Below, one piece after another: positions 41,695 through 50,549 of a DNA stretch of 50,587 nucleotides. The notes beneath the pieces are model-generated. The model was not told the DNA's origin. It did no database searches and saw only the letters and a program-made list of their open reading frames with translations. A program made the position numbers and the translations under genes. Source of the stretch: Acidimicrobiia bacterium (GTDB lineage: Bacteria > Actinomycetota > Acidimicrobiia > Acidimicrobiales > SZUA-35). The stretch lies in assembly GCA_029863385.1 (NCBI GenBank), contig JAOTVU010000016.1, positions 1 through 50,587 of the forward strand, written 5' to 3'. Positions within the stretch are counted from its first letter, which is position 1. The number at the start of each line of letters is the position of its first letter.

Positions 41695-42693
41695 TCAGTC
41701 GCCCGCCAGGGGCGCCAGCGGCGTCATCCACCGCCGATCGAGTGGGTGCTCACCGGTCAGCATCCGGCCCATACCCTCGGCCAGGGCCGTCGTGACCGGC
41801 CCGGGCGCGTCGAGAACGCGGTCGTCGAGGCGCCCGACCGGCAACACCATGCGGATCGACGAGGACAGGAACAGCTCATCGGCCGTCTCGACCTCGGCCC
41901 AGGCCACCGCCCGCACCGTGTAGGGAACGCCGAGGTGCTCGGCGACATCGAGCACGGCCCGCCGCGTGATGCCGTCGAGCACGGTGTCGACCGGAGGAAC
42001 GGCGATCCGGCCGTCGGCGACGGTGAAGACGCTGGAGGTGACCGATTCGGCCAGATCACCGCCGTCGATCGTTCGGAACACCACCTGGTCGAACCCCTCG
42101 TCGGCCGCCATCAGATGGTGGCGGAGACCCGGGGTGTAGCCGGCCGCCACCTTCATCGACGGCGGCAGCACCGAGGCCGGCACCTTCGGCATCGCCGCCG
42201 TCTTCACCGCAATCGGGCTCGGCACCTTGGTGAATTGTTCCATGGCTTCGCCGCCGGATCCGAGCGGGGTCACGGTGATGTAGACCGTCGGTCGTCGGCT
42301 GGCCGGCACGACGGTGTGCGACGGGGCGTCCCACGAGGCGATCAGCTTGACCACCAGCGGTCCGGTCCGGGTGACGTCGGTCGTTGCTTCGGCCAGGTTG
42401 GTCATCACGGTCCGGGCCACGGCCCGTTCCAGGCGGCTGATGTCGGGCAGCTCGTCCATGCCCATGGTCTCGGCCGATCGAACGAAGCGGGTCACGTGCT
42501 CCCGCAGGCCGAGCGCCGTCGGGCTCTCGGCGTCACCGACCACGAGGAGAACATCGAAGATCTGCGATCCGCGGGCCGACATGTGGGAAAGGACGTGGGT
42601 GGTTGCACTGGCGAACGGGATCAAGGTGCCATCGCGCCAGACCGTCGTCGGCTCGAAGGTCGTCGAGTTCTCATCCGGGCTCTTGCTGGTCAT
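41695..42693 (-). CDS. PLP-dependent class IV aminotransferase-fold enzyme
   Basis: A 332-residue fold-type IV PLP enzyme (branched-chain aminotransferase, D-amino acid aminotransferase or aminodeoxychorismate lyase). Family features are VWRDGTLIPFASATTHVLSH, SMKVAAGYTPGLRHHLMAAD (likely PLP Lys in MKVAAGY), and GGDLAESVTSSVFTVADGRI with LDGITRRAVLDVAEHLG. Length fits BCAT; substrate cannot be set. The chorismate-using neighbours menF and menE make a PabC-like role conceivable. ATG 42693 is chosen; the longer frame upstream is antisense to menE. Confidence 0.85.
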   Translation of the reverse strand: MTSKSPDENSTTFEPTTVWRDGTLIPFASATTHVLSHMSARGSQIFDVLLVVGDAESPTALGLREHVTRFVRSAETMGMDELPDISRLERAVARTVMTNLAEATTDVTRTGPLVVKLIASWDAPSHTVVPASRRPTVYITVTPLGSGGEAMEQFTKVPSPIAVKTAAMPKVPASVLPPSMKVAAGYTPGLRHHLMAADEGFDQVVFRTIDGGDLAESVTSSVFTVADGRIAVPPVDTVLDGITRRAVLDVAEHLGVPYTVRAVAWAEVETADELFLSSSIRMVLPVGRLDDRVLDAPGPVTTALAEGMGRMLTGEHPLDRRWMTPLAPLAGD

Positions 42694-42804
42694 CGCGTCG
42701 AGGGTAGTGGCATTCCTCCACCGGTTCGCTCCGGGCCGTTTCGGCCGTGCCGGCGGCCGGAACCGGCGGGTCGCAAACCGCACCACCGATCGTAGGATCG
42801 GACC

Positions 42805-43974
42805 GTGCCCGACCTGATCGCCATCGACGGACCTGCCGGCGACGCATTCGTGGAACTGATCGTGTCGAGCTGGAATGCCGGCGACGCCATCGCCCCCGTC
42901 GATCCTCGTCTTCCCGAGGGGCCTCGTCAGGCCGTCATCGAGGCGCTCCGGCCAACGGTCCTCGTTCGGTTGGGAGCCGACGGCTCCGTCGAGCGCAAAC
43001 GGCTTCGCGGCGGCTCCCCGGTGGTCGACGGTGACGCCCTCGTTGTCGCCACCAGCGGCACGTCGGGCGCCCCCAAGGCGGTCGTCCACACTCACGCTTC
43101 CGTCGCCGCGTCGGCTCGGGCCACCAGCGCCGAGCTGGCGGTCGATCCGGCTTCCGATCGTTGGCTGGCCTGTCTCCCGCTGGCCCACATCGGCGGTCTG
43201 TCGGTGGTGCTGCGGGCCCTCGTCACCGACACGCCGCTCACCGTTCACCCGACGTTCGACGCCGTGGCCGTTGTCGAAGCCGCCACCACCGGCGGGGCCA
43301 CCCTGGTCTCGCTCGTCACCCGGGCCCTCAATCAGGTGCCGGCCGAGCTCTTCCGCACCGTGCTCATCGGCGGTGCCGCCCCGCCCGACGAACTGCCGTC
43401 GAACGTAATCCCCACCTACGGGATGACCGAGACGGGATCGGGCGTTGTCTACGGCCGCCGGATCCTCGACGGCTGCGAGATCACGCTGGTCGACGATCAC
43501 GGCCATCGGATCGATCCGCCCGGCGGCGAAGCCGGGGTCATCCACGTCCGGGGGCCGATGCTGTTCCGGGGCTATCGCGACGGTCCGTCACCCTTCGTCG
43601 ACGGCGGTTGGTTCCCGACCGGTGATCTCGGCCGTTGGCGGTCCGACGGGAGCCTTGCGGTCGAGGGGCGGGCGGCCGATGTCATCGTGTCCGGCGGTGA
43701 AAAGGTGTGGCCCGGCCCGATCGAAGTTCTGTTGAGCGAGCGACCCGATGTCGTCGAGGCGGCAGTCATCGGTCGACCGGACCCGGACTGGGGGCACCGG
43801 GTGGTGGCCGTCATCGTGCCCAGCGACCCGTCCAACCCGCCGACGCTCGACGACCTCCGGGCCGAGGTGACAGCTCGACTGCCGGCATGGTGCGCCCCGA
43901 AGGAACTGGTACTGCAAACCGATCCGCTGCCCCGAACCGCCCTGGGCAAGCTGCGGCGAACCGCTCTCGACTGA
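42805..43974 (+). CDS. menE: o-Succinylbenzoate-CoA ligase
   Basis: A 389-residue adenylate-forming enzyme that activates o-succinylbenzoate with ATP and CoA. The AMP-binding loop is VATSGTSGAPKAVVHTH, with LACLPLAHIGGLSVVLRAL, the adenine motif YGMTETGSG, the hinge-region GWFPTGDLG and the C-terminal lysine in TALGKLRR. At under 400 residues it is shorter than usual (450-480), mainly at the N-terminus, as in other actinobacterial MenE. It starts with GTG. Its stop is 2 bases from the facing nucleotidyltransferase stop. Confidence 0.93.
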   Translation: MPDLIAIDGPAGDAFVELIVSSWNAGDAIAPVDPRLPEGPRQAVIEALRPTVLVRLGADGSVERKRLRGGSPVVDGDALVVATSGTSGAPKAVVHTHASVAASARATSAELAVDPASDRWLACLPLAHIGGLSVVLRALVTDTPLTVHPTFDAVAVVEAATTGGATLVSLVTRALNQVPAELFRTVLIGGAAPPDELPSNVIPTYGMTETGSGVVYGRRILDGCEITLVDDHGHRIDPPGGEAGVIHVRGPMLFRGYRDGPSPFVDGGWFPTGDLGRWRSDGSLAVEGRAADVIVSGGEKVWPGPIEVLLSERPDVVEAAVIGRPDPDWGHRVVAVIVPSDPSNPPTLDDLRAEVTARLPAWCAPKELVLQTDPLPRTALGKLRRTALD

Positions 43975-43976
43975 GC

Positions 43977-44816
43977 TCAGCCCGCCAGCGCCTCGCGGGC
44001 CAGCTCGTAGTCCTCGGGGTTGGTGATGCCGATCCAGCGTTCGGGCGACCGGACCACATCGACGAGTATCCGATCGTGCGCCATCAGCTCGCCGATGATG
44101 GTCGGCAGTTGAGCCTCCGCTTCGGGATCGTCGGCGTGGGCGGCGTGGAAGGTGTCCCAGCGTTCGGTGAAGTCGGCGAGTACCGCGGCGTCGAAACACC
44201 ACATGTTCATCGACACCGGCGTCGTCGCCGGCACCTCGAGACCGCCGGCCGAGAACGTCCCGTCCATGTTCCGACGGCAGTCCTCCGTCTCGACGATGGA
44301 CGTCAACCGACCGTCCTCCACCGCACAGACCGCCCGGGTCACCGAGCCCGACGGCGGAACGGTCTTGCCGATCTCGAAGGCCACATTGGCCGATCGGCCC
44401 GGCTCGATGTCGTGCAGGTAGTCGGCCGCCAGATCGAACGAGCGGGCCCCGTAGTAGTCATCGGCGTTGATGACCGCAAACGGGCGGTCGATGAGATGGG
44501 CGGCGCTCAGCACCGCGTGCAGGGTGCCCCACGGCTTGTCGCGGGGCGGACCGAGGTCGTCCTGGCAAGTGTACACCACCGGCAGATCACAGCCGTGTTG
44601 AGCGACGAGGTGTTCGCGGACGTCGGCTTCGATGTCGCTCCGGACGATCATCACCACCGATCCGAATCCGGCCGCGATCGCCTGCTTGATCGAGAAGTCG
44701 AGAAACGCCTCGCCGTTCGGTCCGACGCGGGCCAATTGCTTGACTCCGCCGAAACGGCTGCCCAGACCGGCGGCCATGATGACGAGTTGTGGGCTCGGGT
44801 TGGAGACGTCGTTCAC
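43977..44816 (-). CDS. Sugar nucleotidyltransferase-like protein
   Basis: A 279-residue protein with the nucleotide-binding signature VIMAAGLGSRFGGVKQL and the metal-binding region PFAVINADDYYGARSF. Together they place it in the NTP-transferase family (sugar-phosphate nucleotidylyltransferases and LicC-like cytidylyltransferases). It ends RWIGITNPEDYELAREAL, as in such proteins. The sugar and nucleotide are not predictable, and no polysaccharide genes are adjacent. Confidence 0.85.
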   Translation of the reverse strand: MNDVSNPSPQLVIMAAGLGSRFGGVKQLARVGPNGEAFLDFSIKQAIAAGFGSVVMIVRSDIEADVREHLVAQHGCDLPVVYTCQDDLGPPRDKPWGTLHAVLSAAHLIDRPFAVINADDYYGARSFDLAADYLHDIEPGRSANVAFEIGKTVPPSGSVTRAVCAVEDGRLTSIVETEDCRRNMDGTFSAGGLEVPATTPVSMNMWCFDAAVLADFTERWDTFHAAHADDPEAEAQLPTIIGELMAHDRILVDVVRSPERWIGITNPEDYELAREALAG

Positions 44817-45042
44817 GTCCTTCTGTCTAGCGGCTTCGGCGTGGAGCGCCTCATTCGGCCACGGTCGTCCAGGGGCGAACGGATTCGCTCAAACGTCGGG
44901 ATGCCGCGGCCGATGCGCGTCCCGAGACCCTGGATTCAGTACGCTGTCCGATCACCGTGGCCATGACCGTCCGCCTGCCACCGGCACGCCGCCGACCCAC
45001 CCGTCAGCACCCCGCCGCCGTCTCGCCGGCTGCGGTTCCGAC
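44817..45042. other. Divergent intergenic region
   Basis: A 226-base gap between the nucleotidyltransferase gene (minus) and the SulP transporter gene (plus). It must contain both promoters. An open frame crosses it into the transporter, but the translated part (with PTHPSAPRRRLAG) is not hydrophobic and looks non-coding. I see no riboswitch or clear hairpin. Confidence 0.4.
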
Positions 45043-46545
45043 ATGATCACGGCCCGACCGCGGCCGCAGTTCGCCGACGCGCTGGCCGGCTTCAGTGTGG
45101 CCCTGCTGCTGATCCCTCAGTCGCTGGCCTACGCCCAGATCGCCGGCATGCCGCCGGTCACCGGCCTGTTTGCATCGGCGCTGCCGCTGATCGTGTTCGC
45201 CCCGTTCGCCTCATCGCCCTACCTGCAGACGGGACCGGTGACCCTCACCAGCCTGCTGACCTTCGCCACGCTGCACGGAGCCGGATTCGTATCGGGGAAC
45301 CCGGACTACATCGCGATGGGCGGATTGCTGGCCGTGCTGGTCGGGGTTTTCCGGCTGGTTCTCGGTTTGCTTCGGGCCGGCTGGGTCGCCTACCTGATCG
45401 TCCAACCGGTGCTGTTGGGGTTCACTTCGGCCGCCGCCATGCTGATCCTGTTCTCGCAGTTGCCCACGGCGCTCGGGAACTCCCGGCGTGTCCCCGGCAC
45501 CTCGACCCTCGGTGACGCCGTATGGTCCGTCAGTCATCCGGGAACCTGGCATCCCTCGGCCGTGTTCCTGTCGATCGCCACCGTGGTGGTGATGATCGGC
45601 GGCAGGCGGATACACCAGTTGTTTCCCGGTGTCGCCCTGGCCGTCGTCATCGGGCTGGTCTACTCGGCGGTGGTGCCCGATCCCGGTCTGATCGTCGGCG
45701 ATCCGACCGGTCTGCCCGAGGGCTTCCCATCGCTCAGCCTCGATCTGCCTTGGGGTTCGATCGGAACCCTGTGGGTCGGAGCGCTCATCATCGCGCTGGT
45801 CGGCTTCGCCGAGCCGGCGGCGATCGCCAGGGTCTTCGCGGCCGAGGACAAGACGACCTGGGACGCCAACAGGGAACTGGTCAGCCAGGGTCTGGCCAAC
45901 ATCACCGCCGGTTTCTCCGGAGCCTTTCCGGTCGGGGGTTCGTTCTCCCGCAGCTCGGTGAATCGGATGTCCGGGGCACGGACCCGCTGGAGTGGTGGGG
46001 CAACGGGGCTCGTCGTGGTCGCGTTCCTCCCGTTCGCCGCCGTGCTCGACCCGCTTCCCCAGGCGGTTCTCGGCGCTGTGGTCATCGCAGCCGTACTCGG
46101 CCTGCTGAACCTGCGGGGGCTGTTCGGCCTGCACCGGAAGTCGCCGACCGATGCCGCCCTCGGTTGGTCGACCTGGGGGGCCACGCTCCTGCTGGCCCCC
46201 AACGTTCAGTGGGGTGTGCTGATCGGTCTGGCCGCCACCGTCGCCGCGCAGCTGGTCCGCCCCGTCCGGGTCGGCCGGAGGATCCACCGGTCCGAACCGC
46301 CGATGCGATCCGGCGAGGAGCGGATCGTGGTCGACGGGCTCCTGTGGCTCGGCAGCCACGGCCGGTTCGAACGGCACATGAGCAAGGTCGTGGCCGACAA
46401 TCCGGGTTGTCGGATCGTCGTCGACCTCGGTCCTTTATCGGTCACGGAACCTCGTCTCGAGGAACTCGTCGAGCGACTCCACACCCGGGCCGAAACCGAT
46501 GGTGGCTCAGTGGTGCTGGCGACCGAGGCCCCAGCCGTCCCCTGA
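45043..46545 (+). CDS. SulP-family anion transporter
   Basis: A 500-residue transporter with about eleven hydrophobic segments, starting at ATG 45043. The SulP signature region is FADALAGFSVALLLIPQSLA and YAQIAGMPPVTGLFASALP; later QTGPVTLTSLLTF and GSFSRSSVNRMSGARTRWSG match the family. The C-terminal 90 residues (IVVDGLLWLGSHGRFERH, IVVDLGPLSVTEPRLEELV) resemble a short STAS domain. Sulfate is the default substrate, but some members carry bicarbonate or other anions. It would suit sulfur supply for the MetY-type enzyme. Its end is 16 bases from the facing ProA-like gene. Confidence 0.88.
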   Translation: MITARPRPQFADALAGFSVALLLIPQSLAYAQIAGMPPVTGLFASALPLIVFAPFASSPYLQTGPVTLTSLLTFATLHGAGFVSGNPDYIAMGGLLAVLVGVFRLVLGLLRAGWVAYLIVQPVLLGFTSAAAMLILFSQLPTALGNSRRVPGTSTLGDAVWSVSHPGTWHPSAVFLSIATVVVMIGGRRIHQLFPGVALAVVIGLVYSAVVPDPGLIVGDPTGLPEGFPSLSLDLPWGSIGTLWVGALIIALVGFAEPAAIARVFAAEDKTTWDANRELVSQGLANITAGFSGAFPVGGSFSRSSVNRMSGARTRWSGGATGLVVVAFLPFAAVLDPLPQAVLGAVVIAAVLGLLNLRGLFGLHRKSPTDAALGWSTWGATLLLAPNVQWGVLIGLAATVAAQLVRPVRVGRRIHRSEPPMRSGEERIVVDGLLWLGSHGRFERHMSKVVADNPGCRIVVDLGPLSVTEPRLEELVERLHTRAETDGGSVVLATEAPAVP

Positions 46546-46561
46546 CGGCGTCGGGTCGGCC

Positions 46562-48085
46562 CTAGCGGCGCACGTCGGAGCGGGCCTGCCGAACCCGGCT
46601 GCGGACCGTGTAGACGCTGTCACCGGACAGCACACCGCCCCGCCCGAAAAGGCGGCCGAACTGCCAGTTCGAGAGACCGAGCTCCGGCCGGTTGAGTGCG
46701 TACTGCCCGTCGACCCACCGGGTGAAGCCGTCACCGACGAACGGCGCATCGATCGCCGACCAGAACCAGTCCTGTTGCTCGTCGTCATCGGCGATCAGGC
46801 TGGCCACGAAGCGGGGCGACTGACGATTGAACAGGTCGACCGCGTCGGCAACGTCGTCGACGACCGTGAGCGTGATCTCCGGCGACGACTCCCATTCCCA
46901 CTCCCGGCCGAGCTCGCTGCCGTCGATCAGCTCGGCCCTGGCCTCCGTCGACGGTCCGTCCGCCCGCCCGATCTCGACCTTGGTCTCGAACCAGTCGGGA
47001 TCGACGAACGGCTGGGCCTCGGGTGTGACGTGCAGTTTGGGATTGACGCCCAACCGGTCCGCCTCGTCGCTCAGGCCGGCCAGCACCCGCGGGATCAGCG
47101 TTGCGGCGTCGGCCCGGCGAACGCACACGGTGTTGAGGGTGTTGCACACCTTGCGGTCGAGCGAGGCGGCGACGACGGTCTGGAGACGCTCGGGGTCGCA
47201 GCGCTCACCGGTGATCATCCACGCCCCACCGGTCCCGTGAAGGCTGACCGCGACACCGGCCTGGCGGGCCACCGAGCCGAGCTGAGCCACCGCGGGCCCG
47301 CTTCCCCGGGCCACGGCAAGGGCGAGCCGGGCGTCGCTGAACATCGCCCACCCGGCGGCATGGGCCGAGCTGTCGACGAGGCTGGCTGAACCCGGCGGGA
47401 GCCCGGCCGCCTCGAGCGCCGGGTCGAGCGCATACTCGACGATGGCCCGCGCCGTTCCGAGGGCGTCGGATCCGATACGAAAGACGACGGTGTTGCCGGA
47501 TCGAAGCACGCCGCACGCATCGGCGAACACGTTCGGCCTGCCCTCGAAGACGAACCCGACCACGCCAAGGCCGGCCACCCGCTGTTCGAGCCGCCAGCCG
47601 TCGTGGTCGATGGTTTCCAGCACCTGGTCGCGCCCCGAGGCGGCGTCGCGCCACATCCGCAGACCGCTGATCATGTCGGCTCGCATCGATTCGGAGAGCC
47701 GGAGCCGGGTGGTCGAACGGCCACGGGACTCTGCCCGTGCCACGTCATCGGCGTTGGCGGCCGCGATCGGGGCGAACCGTTCGTCGTCGGCGAGCCGGGC
47801 CGCGAACTGTTCGAAGAAGGCGCTGATGGCCTCGTCCGACACCGGCCCGAGCCGGGTGAACGCTTGGTGGGCCCGGCCGACCGCATCGGACGCGATCTCC
47901 CATTCGGCGGCGGGGATGTGCAGCAGATCGCCGGTGTCGTTGACCACCAGCAGCCGGTCTCCGGCCGAAAACGCCCCGGCGAGCTCCGGCGACACGTGGC
48001 TCACCCGGTTGCCGTCGTACACGATCGGCTGGCCGGGCTCGAGGCTGCTCAGGGTTGCGGATCCGGTCGACGGGGCGTCGCTCAT
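46562..48085 (-). CDS. ProA-like aldehyde dehydrogenase with N-terminal extension
   Basis: A 507-residue protein. Residues about 80-500 are a glutamyl-phosphate reductase-like aldehyde dehydrogenase: GVVGFVFEGRPNVFADACGV and LRSGNTVVFRIGSDA form the cofactor region, and DRKVCNTLNTVCV holds the likely catalytic cysteine. Normal ProA is about 415-420. The first 80 residues (LEPGQPIVYDGNRVSHV, FSAGDRLLVVNDTGDLLHI) are an extra beta-rich module. The C-terminal stretch FTRWVDGQYALNRPELGLSN differs from the usual ProA ending. So it may act on a substrate other than glutamyl-5-phosphate. No proB is adjacent. Confidence 0.75.
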   Translation of the reverse strand: MSDAPSTGSATLSSLEPGQPIVYDGNRVSHVSPELAGAFSAGDRLLVVNDTGDLLHIPAAEWEIASDAVGRAHQAFTRLGPVSDEAISAFFEQFAARLADDERFAPIAAANADDVARAESRGRSTTRLRLSESMRADMISGLRMWRDAASGRDQVLETIDHDGWRLEQRVAGLGVVGFVFEGRPNVFADACGVLRSGNTVVFRIGSDALGTARAIVEYALDPALEAAGLPPGSASLVDSSAHAAGWAMFSDARLALAVARGSGPAVAQLGSVARQAGVAVSLHGTGGAWMITGERCDPERLQTVVAASLDRKVCNTLNTVCVRRADAATLIPRVLAGLSDEADRLGVNPKLHVTPEAQPFVDPDWFETKVEIGRADGPSTEARAELIDGSELGREWEWESSPEITLTVVDDVADAVDLFNRQSPRFVASLIADDDEQQDWFWSAIDAPFVGDGFTRWVDGQYALNRPELGLSNWQFGRLFGRGGVLSGDSVYTVRSRVRQARSDVRR

Positions 48086-48188
48086 TCGGTCAGTCTATCC
48101 GGGCCGGTTACGCCCATTCCGGGGGACCCCTGGACCGGCTCGGGAGCCTCTGTTGGTGCCAGTGGAAACCACAGGCATCCTTGAGGTC

Positions 48189-49115
48189 ATGCCGGTCGGA
48201 CGTTTCGCTCCCTCGCCAACGGGACGTCTCCACCTCGGTAATCTGCGGACGGCTGTCCTGGCCTGGCTCTATGCCCGCAGCGACGAGTCGCCATTCCTGC
48301 TGCGGTTCGAGGATCTCGACACCGCCGCCGTTCGGGCCGAGCACTACCGCACCCAGGCCGACGATCTGGCTGCGCTCGGTCTCGACTGGGACGAACCGAC
48401 CATTAGCCAGTCGGATCACCTCGACCGCTACCGGGACGCCCTCGACCGGCTCCGGTCGGCCGACCTCGTCTACCCCTGCTTCTGTTCCCGCCGGGAGATC
48501 CGCGAGGCGGCCAGCGCCCCCAACCGCTCCCACGCCGGGCACCACTACCCCGGCACCTGCGCCGACCTCGACACGGCGCAGCGAGCGCGCCGTTCCGAGG
48601 ATCGGCCGGCGGCGTTACGGGTGCGGGCCGACGGGATTCGCGTCGGGGTCATCGACGAGCTGCTCGGACCGATCGCGATCGAACTCGACGACTTCGTCGT
48701 GCAGCGCAACGACGGGACACCGGCCTACCATCTGGCGGTTGTTGTCGACGACGCGGCCCAGAGCGTCGAGGAGGTCGTGCGCGGCGCCGATCTGGCCGAG
48801 TCGGCCTGCCGGCAACTGCTCCTCTACGAGCTCCTCGATCTGACCCCGCGACCCCGGTACGTGCACGTGCCGTTGATGCTGGCCGCCAACGGCGACCGGC
48901 TGGCCAAGCGGCACGGCGCCGTCAGCCTCGACGACCGGCGACGCCGCGGGGAGACGGCGGCCGAGGTGTTGGCCTTTCTGGCCTCGACCATCGGATTGGC
49001 CGACCCCGGCGAACCCATCACCACGGCCGAGCTGAGGGCCCGGTTCGACCGTGACCGGTTCCGTGAGCAAGTCGACCGCTCCCCCACTCTTCTGCCCGAT
49101 GACTTCCTCACCTAG
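48189..49115 (+). CDS. gluQ: Glutamyl-Q tRNA(Asp) synthetase-like enzyme
   Basis: A 308-residue class I synthetase catalytic core without an anticodon-binding domain, as in GluQ-RS, which attaches glutamate to queuosine in tRNA-Asp. The HIGH-like motif is FAPSPTGRLHLGNLRTAV, the zinc site is CFCSRRE with YPGTC, and the KMSKS-like motif is GDRLAKRHGAVSL. ATG 48189 begins at the domain start; the long frame upstream is antisense to the ProA-like gene. Queuosine synthesis genes are not in the window, so the substrate is by family. Confidence 0.9.
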   Translation: MPVGRFAPSPTGRLHLGNLRTAVLAWLYARSDESPFLLRFEDLDTAAVRAEHYRTQADDLAALGLDWDEPTISQSDHLDRYRDALDRLRSADLVYPCFCSRREIREAASAPNRSHAGHHYPGTCADLDTAQRARRSEDRPAALRVRADGIRVGVIDELLGPIAIELDDFVVQRNDGTPAYHLAVVVDDAAQSVEEVVRGADLAESACRQLLLYELLDLTPRPRYVHVPLMLAANGDRLAKRHGAVSLDDRRRRGETAAEVLAFLASTIGLADPGEPITTAELRARFDRDRFREQVDRSPTLLPDDFLT

Positions 49116-49156
49116 ACGGACGGGGCCCGGCCGGCCAAAGGACGGGAACCGGACCG

Positions 49157-50473
49157 TCAGGTCAGGAGGAGCTCGGATACGGCGTGGATGACGAACCCGG
49201 CGGCACCGCCGACCAGGGTTCCGTTGATCCGGATGAACTGGAGGTCGCGCCCGACCTGCAGCTCGAGCCGCTCCGCCGTCTCCGCCGTGTCCCACCGTTG
49301 CACGGTGGTGGCGATGAGATCGGCCACTTCTCCCCGGAACTGATCGGCGACATACCCGACCGCCTCGACGATCCAGGTGTCGATCTTGGCTCGGAGTTCC
49401 GGGTCGTCGGACAGCGACCGTCCGGCTTCGGTCAGCGCCTCCTCCAGACGCCGCCGCAGCTCCGAGTCAGGTGACTCGGCCGCGTCGAGCAGACCGGACT
49501 TGATGCGCTCCCACAGGGTGGCCGACCAGGCACGGACCTCGGGGTGGTCGAGGAACTCCTCCTTGAGCGCTTCACCCCGCTCGATCATGGCGGGCGAGGT
49601 CCGCAGCTCTTCGGCCAAACGAGCGGTGCGGCGATCGATGTCCACCCGCATCTCGTGGTTGCGGTCATTGCCGATGTCGGTGACAAACCGGCGGACGCCG
49701 GTGTAGATCTTGTCGAACACGGCGTCGTCGATCGGTTCGGGCACCCACCACGGCGATTCCTGGGTCAGCCGGTGACGAAAACTCTCACGGTTGTCCTCCA
49801 TGAACGCACCCAGGCCGGTGAGGACCCCCTCGAGCAGCGTTTGATGATGGTCACCGAGAATGGCGGCGTCGACCACCCGGCTCATGATCGGTGCCACCTT
49901 CACCGACTTGGCCCGTTCGACCACGACGGCCTCGATGCCGCTCTGGATGACCTCGTCCTGCAGCACCTCGGTCACACCTCGGACGACGGCCGCGCTCTGC
50001 TCCCCCACGAGCGTGGCGTTGTCGGGTTCGGCCAGCCAGTGGCCGAGGCGCTCGGCCAGGTTGGCCTCTCGAAGCCGTTCGGTGATCACCGGTCGGGTGA
50101 GGAAGTTGTCCTGGACGAACGAACCGAGACTGGCGCCAATCTCGTCCTTCCGCTTCTGGATGATCGCCGTGTGCGGGATCGGGATATTCAGGGGGTGCTT
50201 GAACAGGGCGGTCACGGCGAACCAGTCGGCCAGGGCGCCGATCATGGCCGCTTCGGCGGTCGCCCGGACGTACCCCCAGGCGTTGCCGTCGACCTCCAGC
50301 CGCCCGGCGATCACGAAGACAACCGCTGCGATCACGAGGAGCGAGGTGGCCATCGTCTTCATCCGACGAAGATCCGCCGCCCTGATCGCATCGGCGACGA
50401 AAGGACTGGGCGCAGCCGTTGCGCCCGGCGGCGCCACGGCGGTCTCCTCGGTCTGGGTATCGGTTCTGTTCAC
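49157..50473 (-). CDS. DUF445 membrane protein (YjiN-like)
   Basis: A 438-residue protein. Near the N-terminus are two hydrophobic segments (MATSLLVIAAVVFVIAG and ATAEAAMIGALADWFAVTAL), the second leading into FKHPLNIPIPHTAIIQKRKD, which is the DUF445 signature. A long, charged, helical region (about 120-410) follows, and one hydrophobic segment lies at the very C-terminus (VGGAAGFVIHAVSELL). The family is of unknown function. The gene stands alone between gluQ and the truncated gene at the right edge. Confidence 0.88.
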   Translation of the reverse strand: MNRTDTQTEETAVAPPGATAAPSPFVADAIRAADLRRMKTMATSLLVIAAVVFVIAGRLEVDGNAWGYVRATAEAAMIGALADWFAVTALFKHPLNIPIPHTAIIQKRKDEIGASLGSFVQDNFLTRPVITERLREANLAERLGHWLAEPDNATLVGEQSAAVVRGVTEVLQDEVIQSGIEAVVVERAKSVKVAPIMSRVVDAAILGDHHQTLLEGVLTGLGAFMEDNRESFRHRLTQESPWWVPEPIDDAVFDKIYTGVRRFVTDIGNDRNHEMRVDIDRRTARLAEELRTSPAMIERGEALKEEFLDHPEVRAWSATLWERIKSGLLDAAESPDSELRRRLEEALTEAGRSLSDDPELRAKIDTWIVEAVGYVADQFRGEVADLIATTVQRWDTAETAERLELQVGRDLQFIRINGTLVGGAAGFVIHAVSELLLT

Positions 50474-50528
50474 CGCCTATCAGGATGCCGTCGACGGTGG
50501 AAAAACACCCCGGGATCCGACGGGCGAT

Positions 50529-50549
50529 ACCGGCCTGCTAGAGGCCGGT
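50529..50549. repeat. Short perfect hairpin over the stop codon of the edge gene
   Basis: ACCGGCCT and AGGCCGGT form an 8-pair stem around GCTAG, which includes the TAG (minus) stop of the partial gene at the right edge. It could slow RNA decay or end transcription, but no T-run follows. Confidence 0.45.

Noticed and set aside
42694..43545. Minus-strand extension of the class IV aminotransferase gene
   Set aside because: It is antisense to menE, which has all its motifs; the family domain starts at 42693.
47442..48188. Upstream extension of gluQ on the plus strand
   Set aside because: It runs antisense to the ProA-like gene and is Ser/Arg/Pro-rich; the synthetase core begins at 48189.
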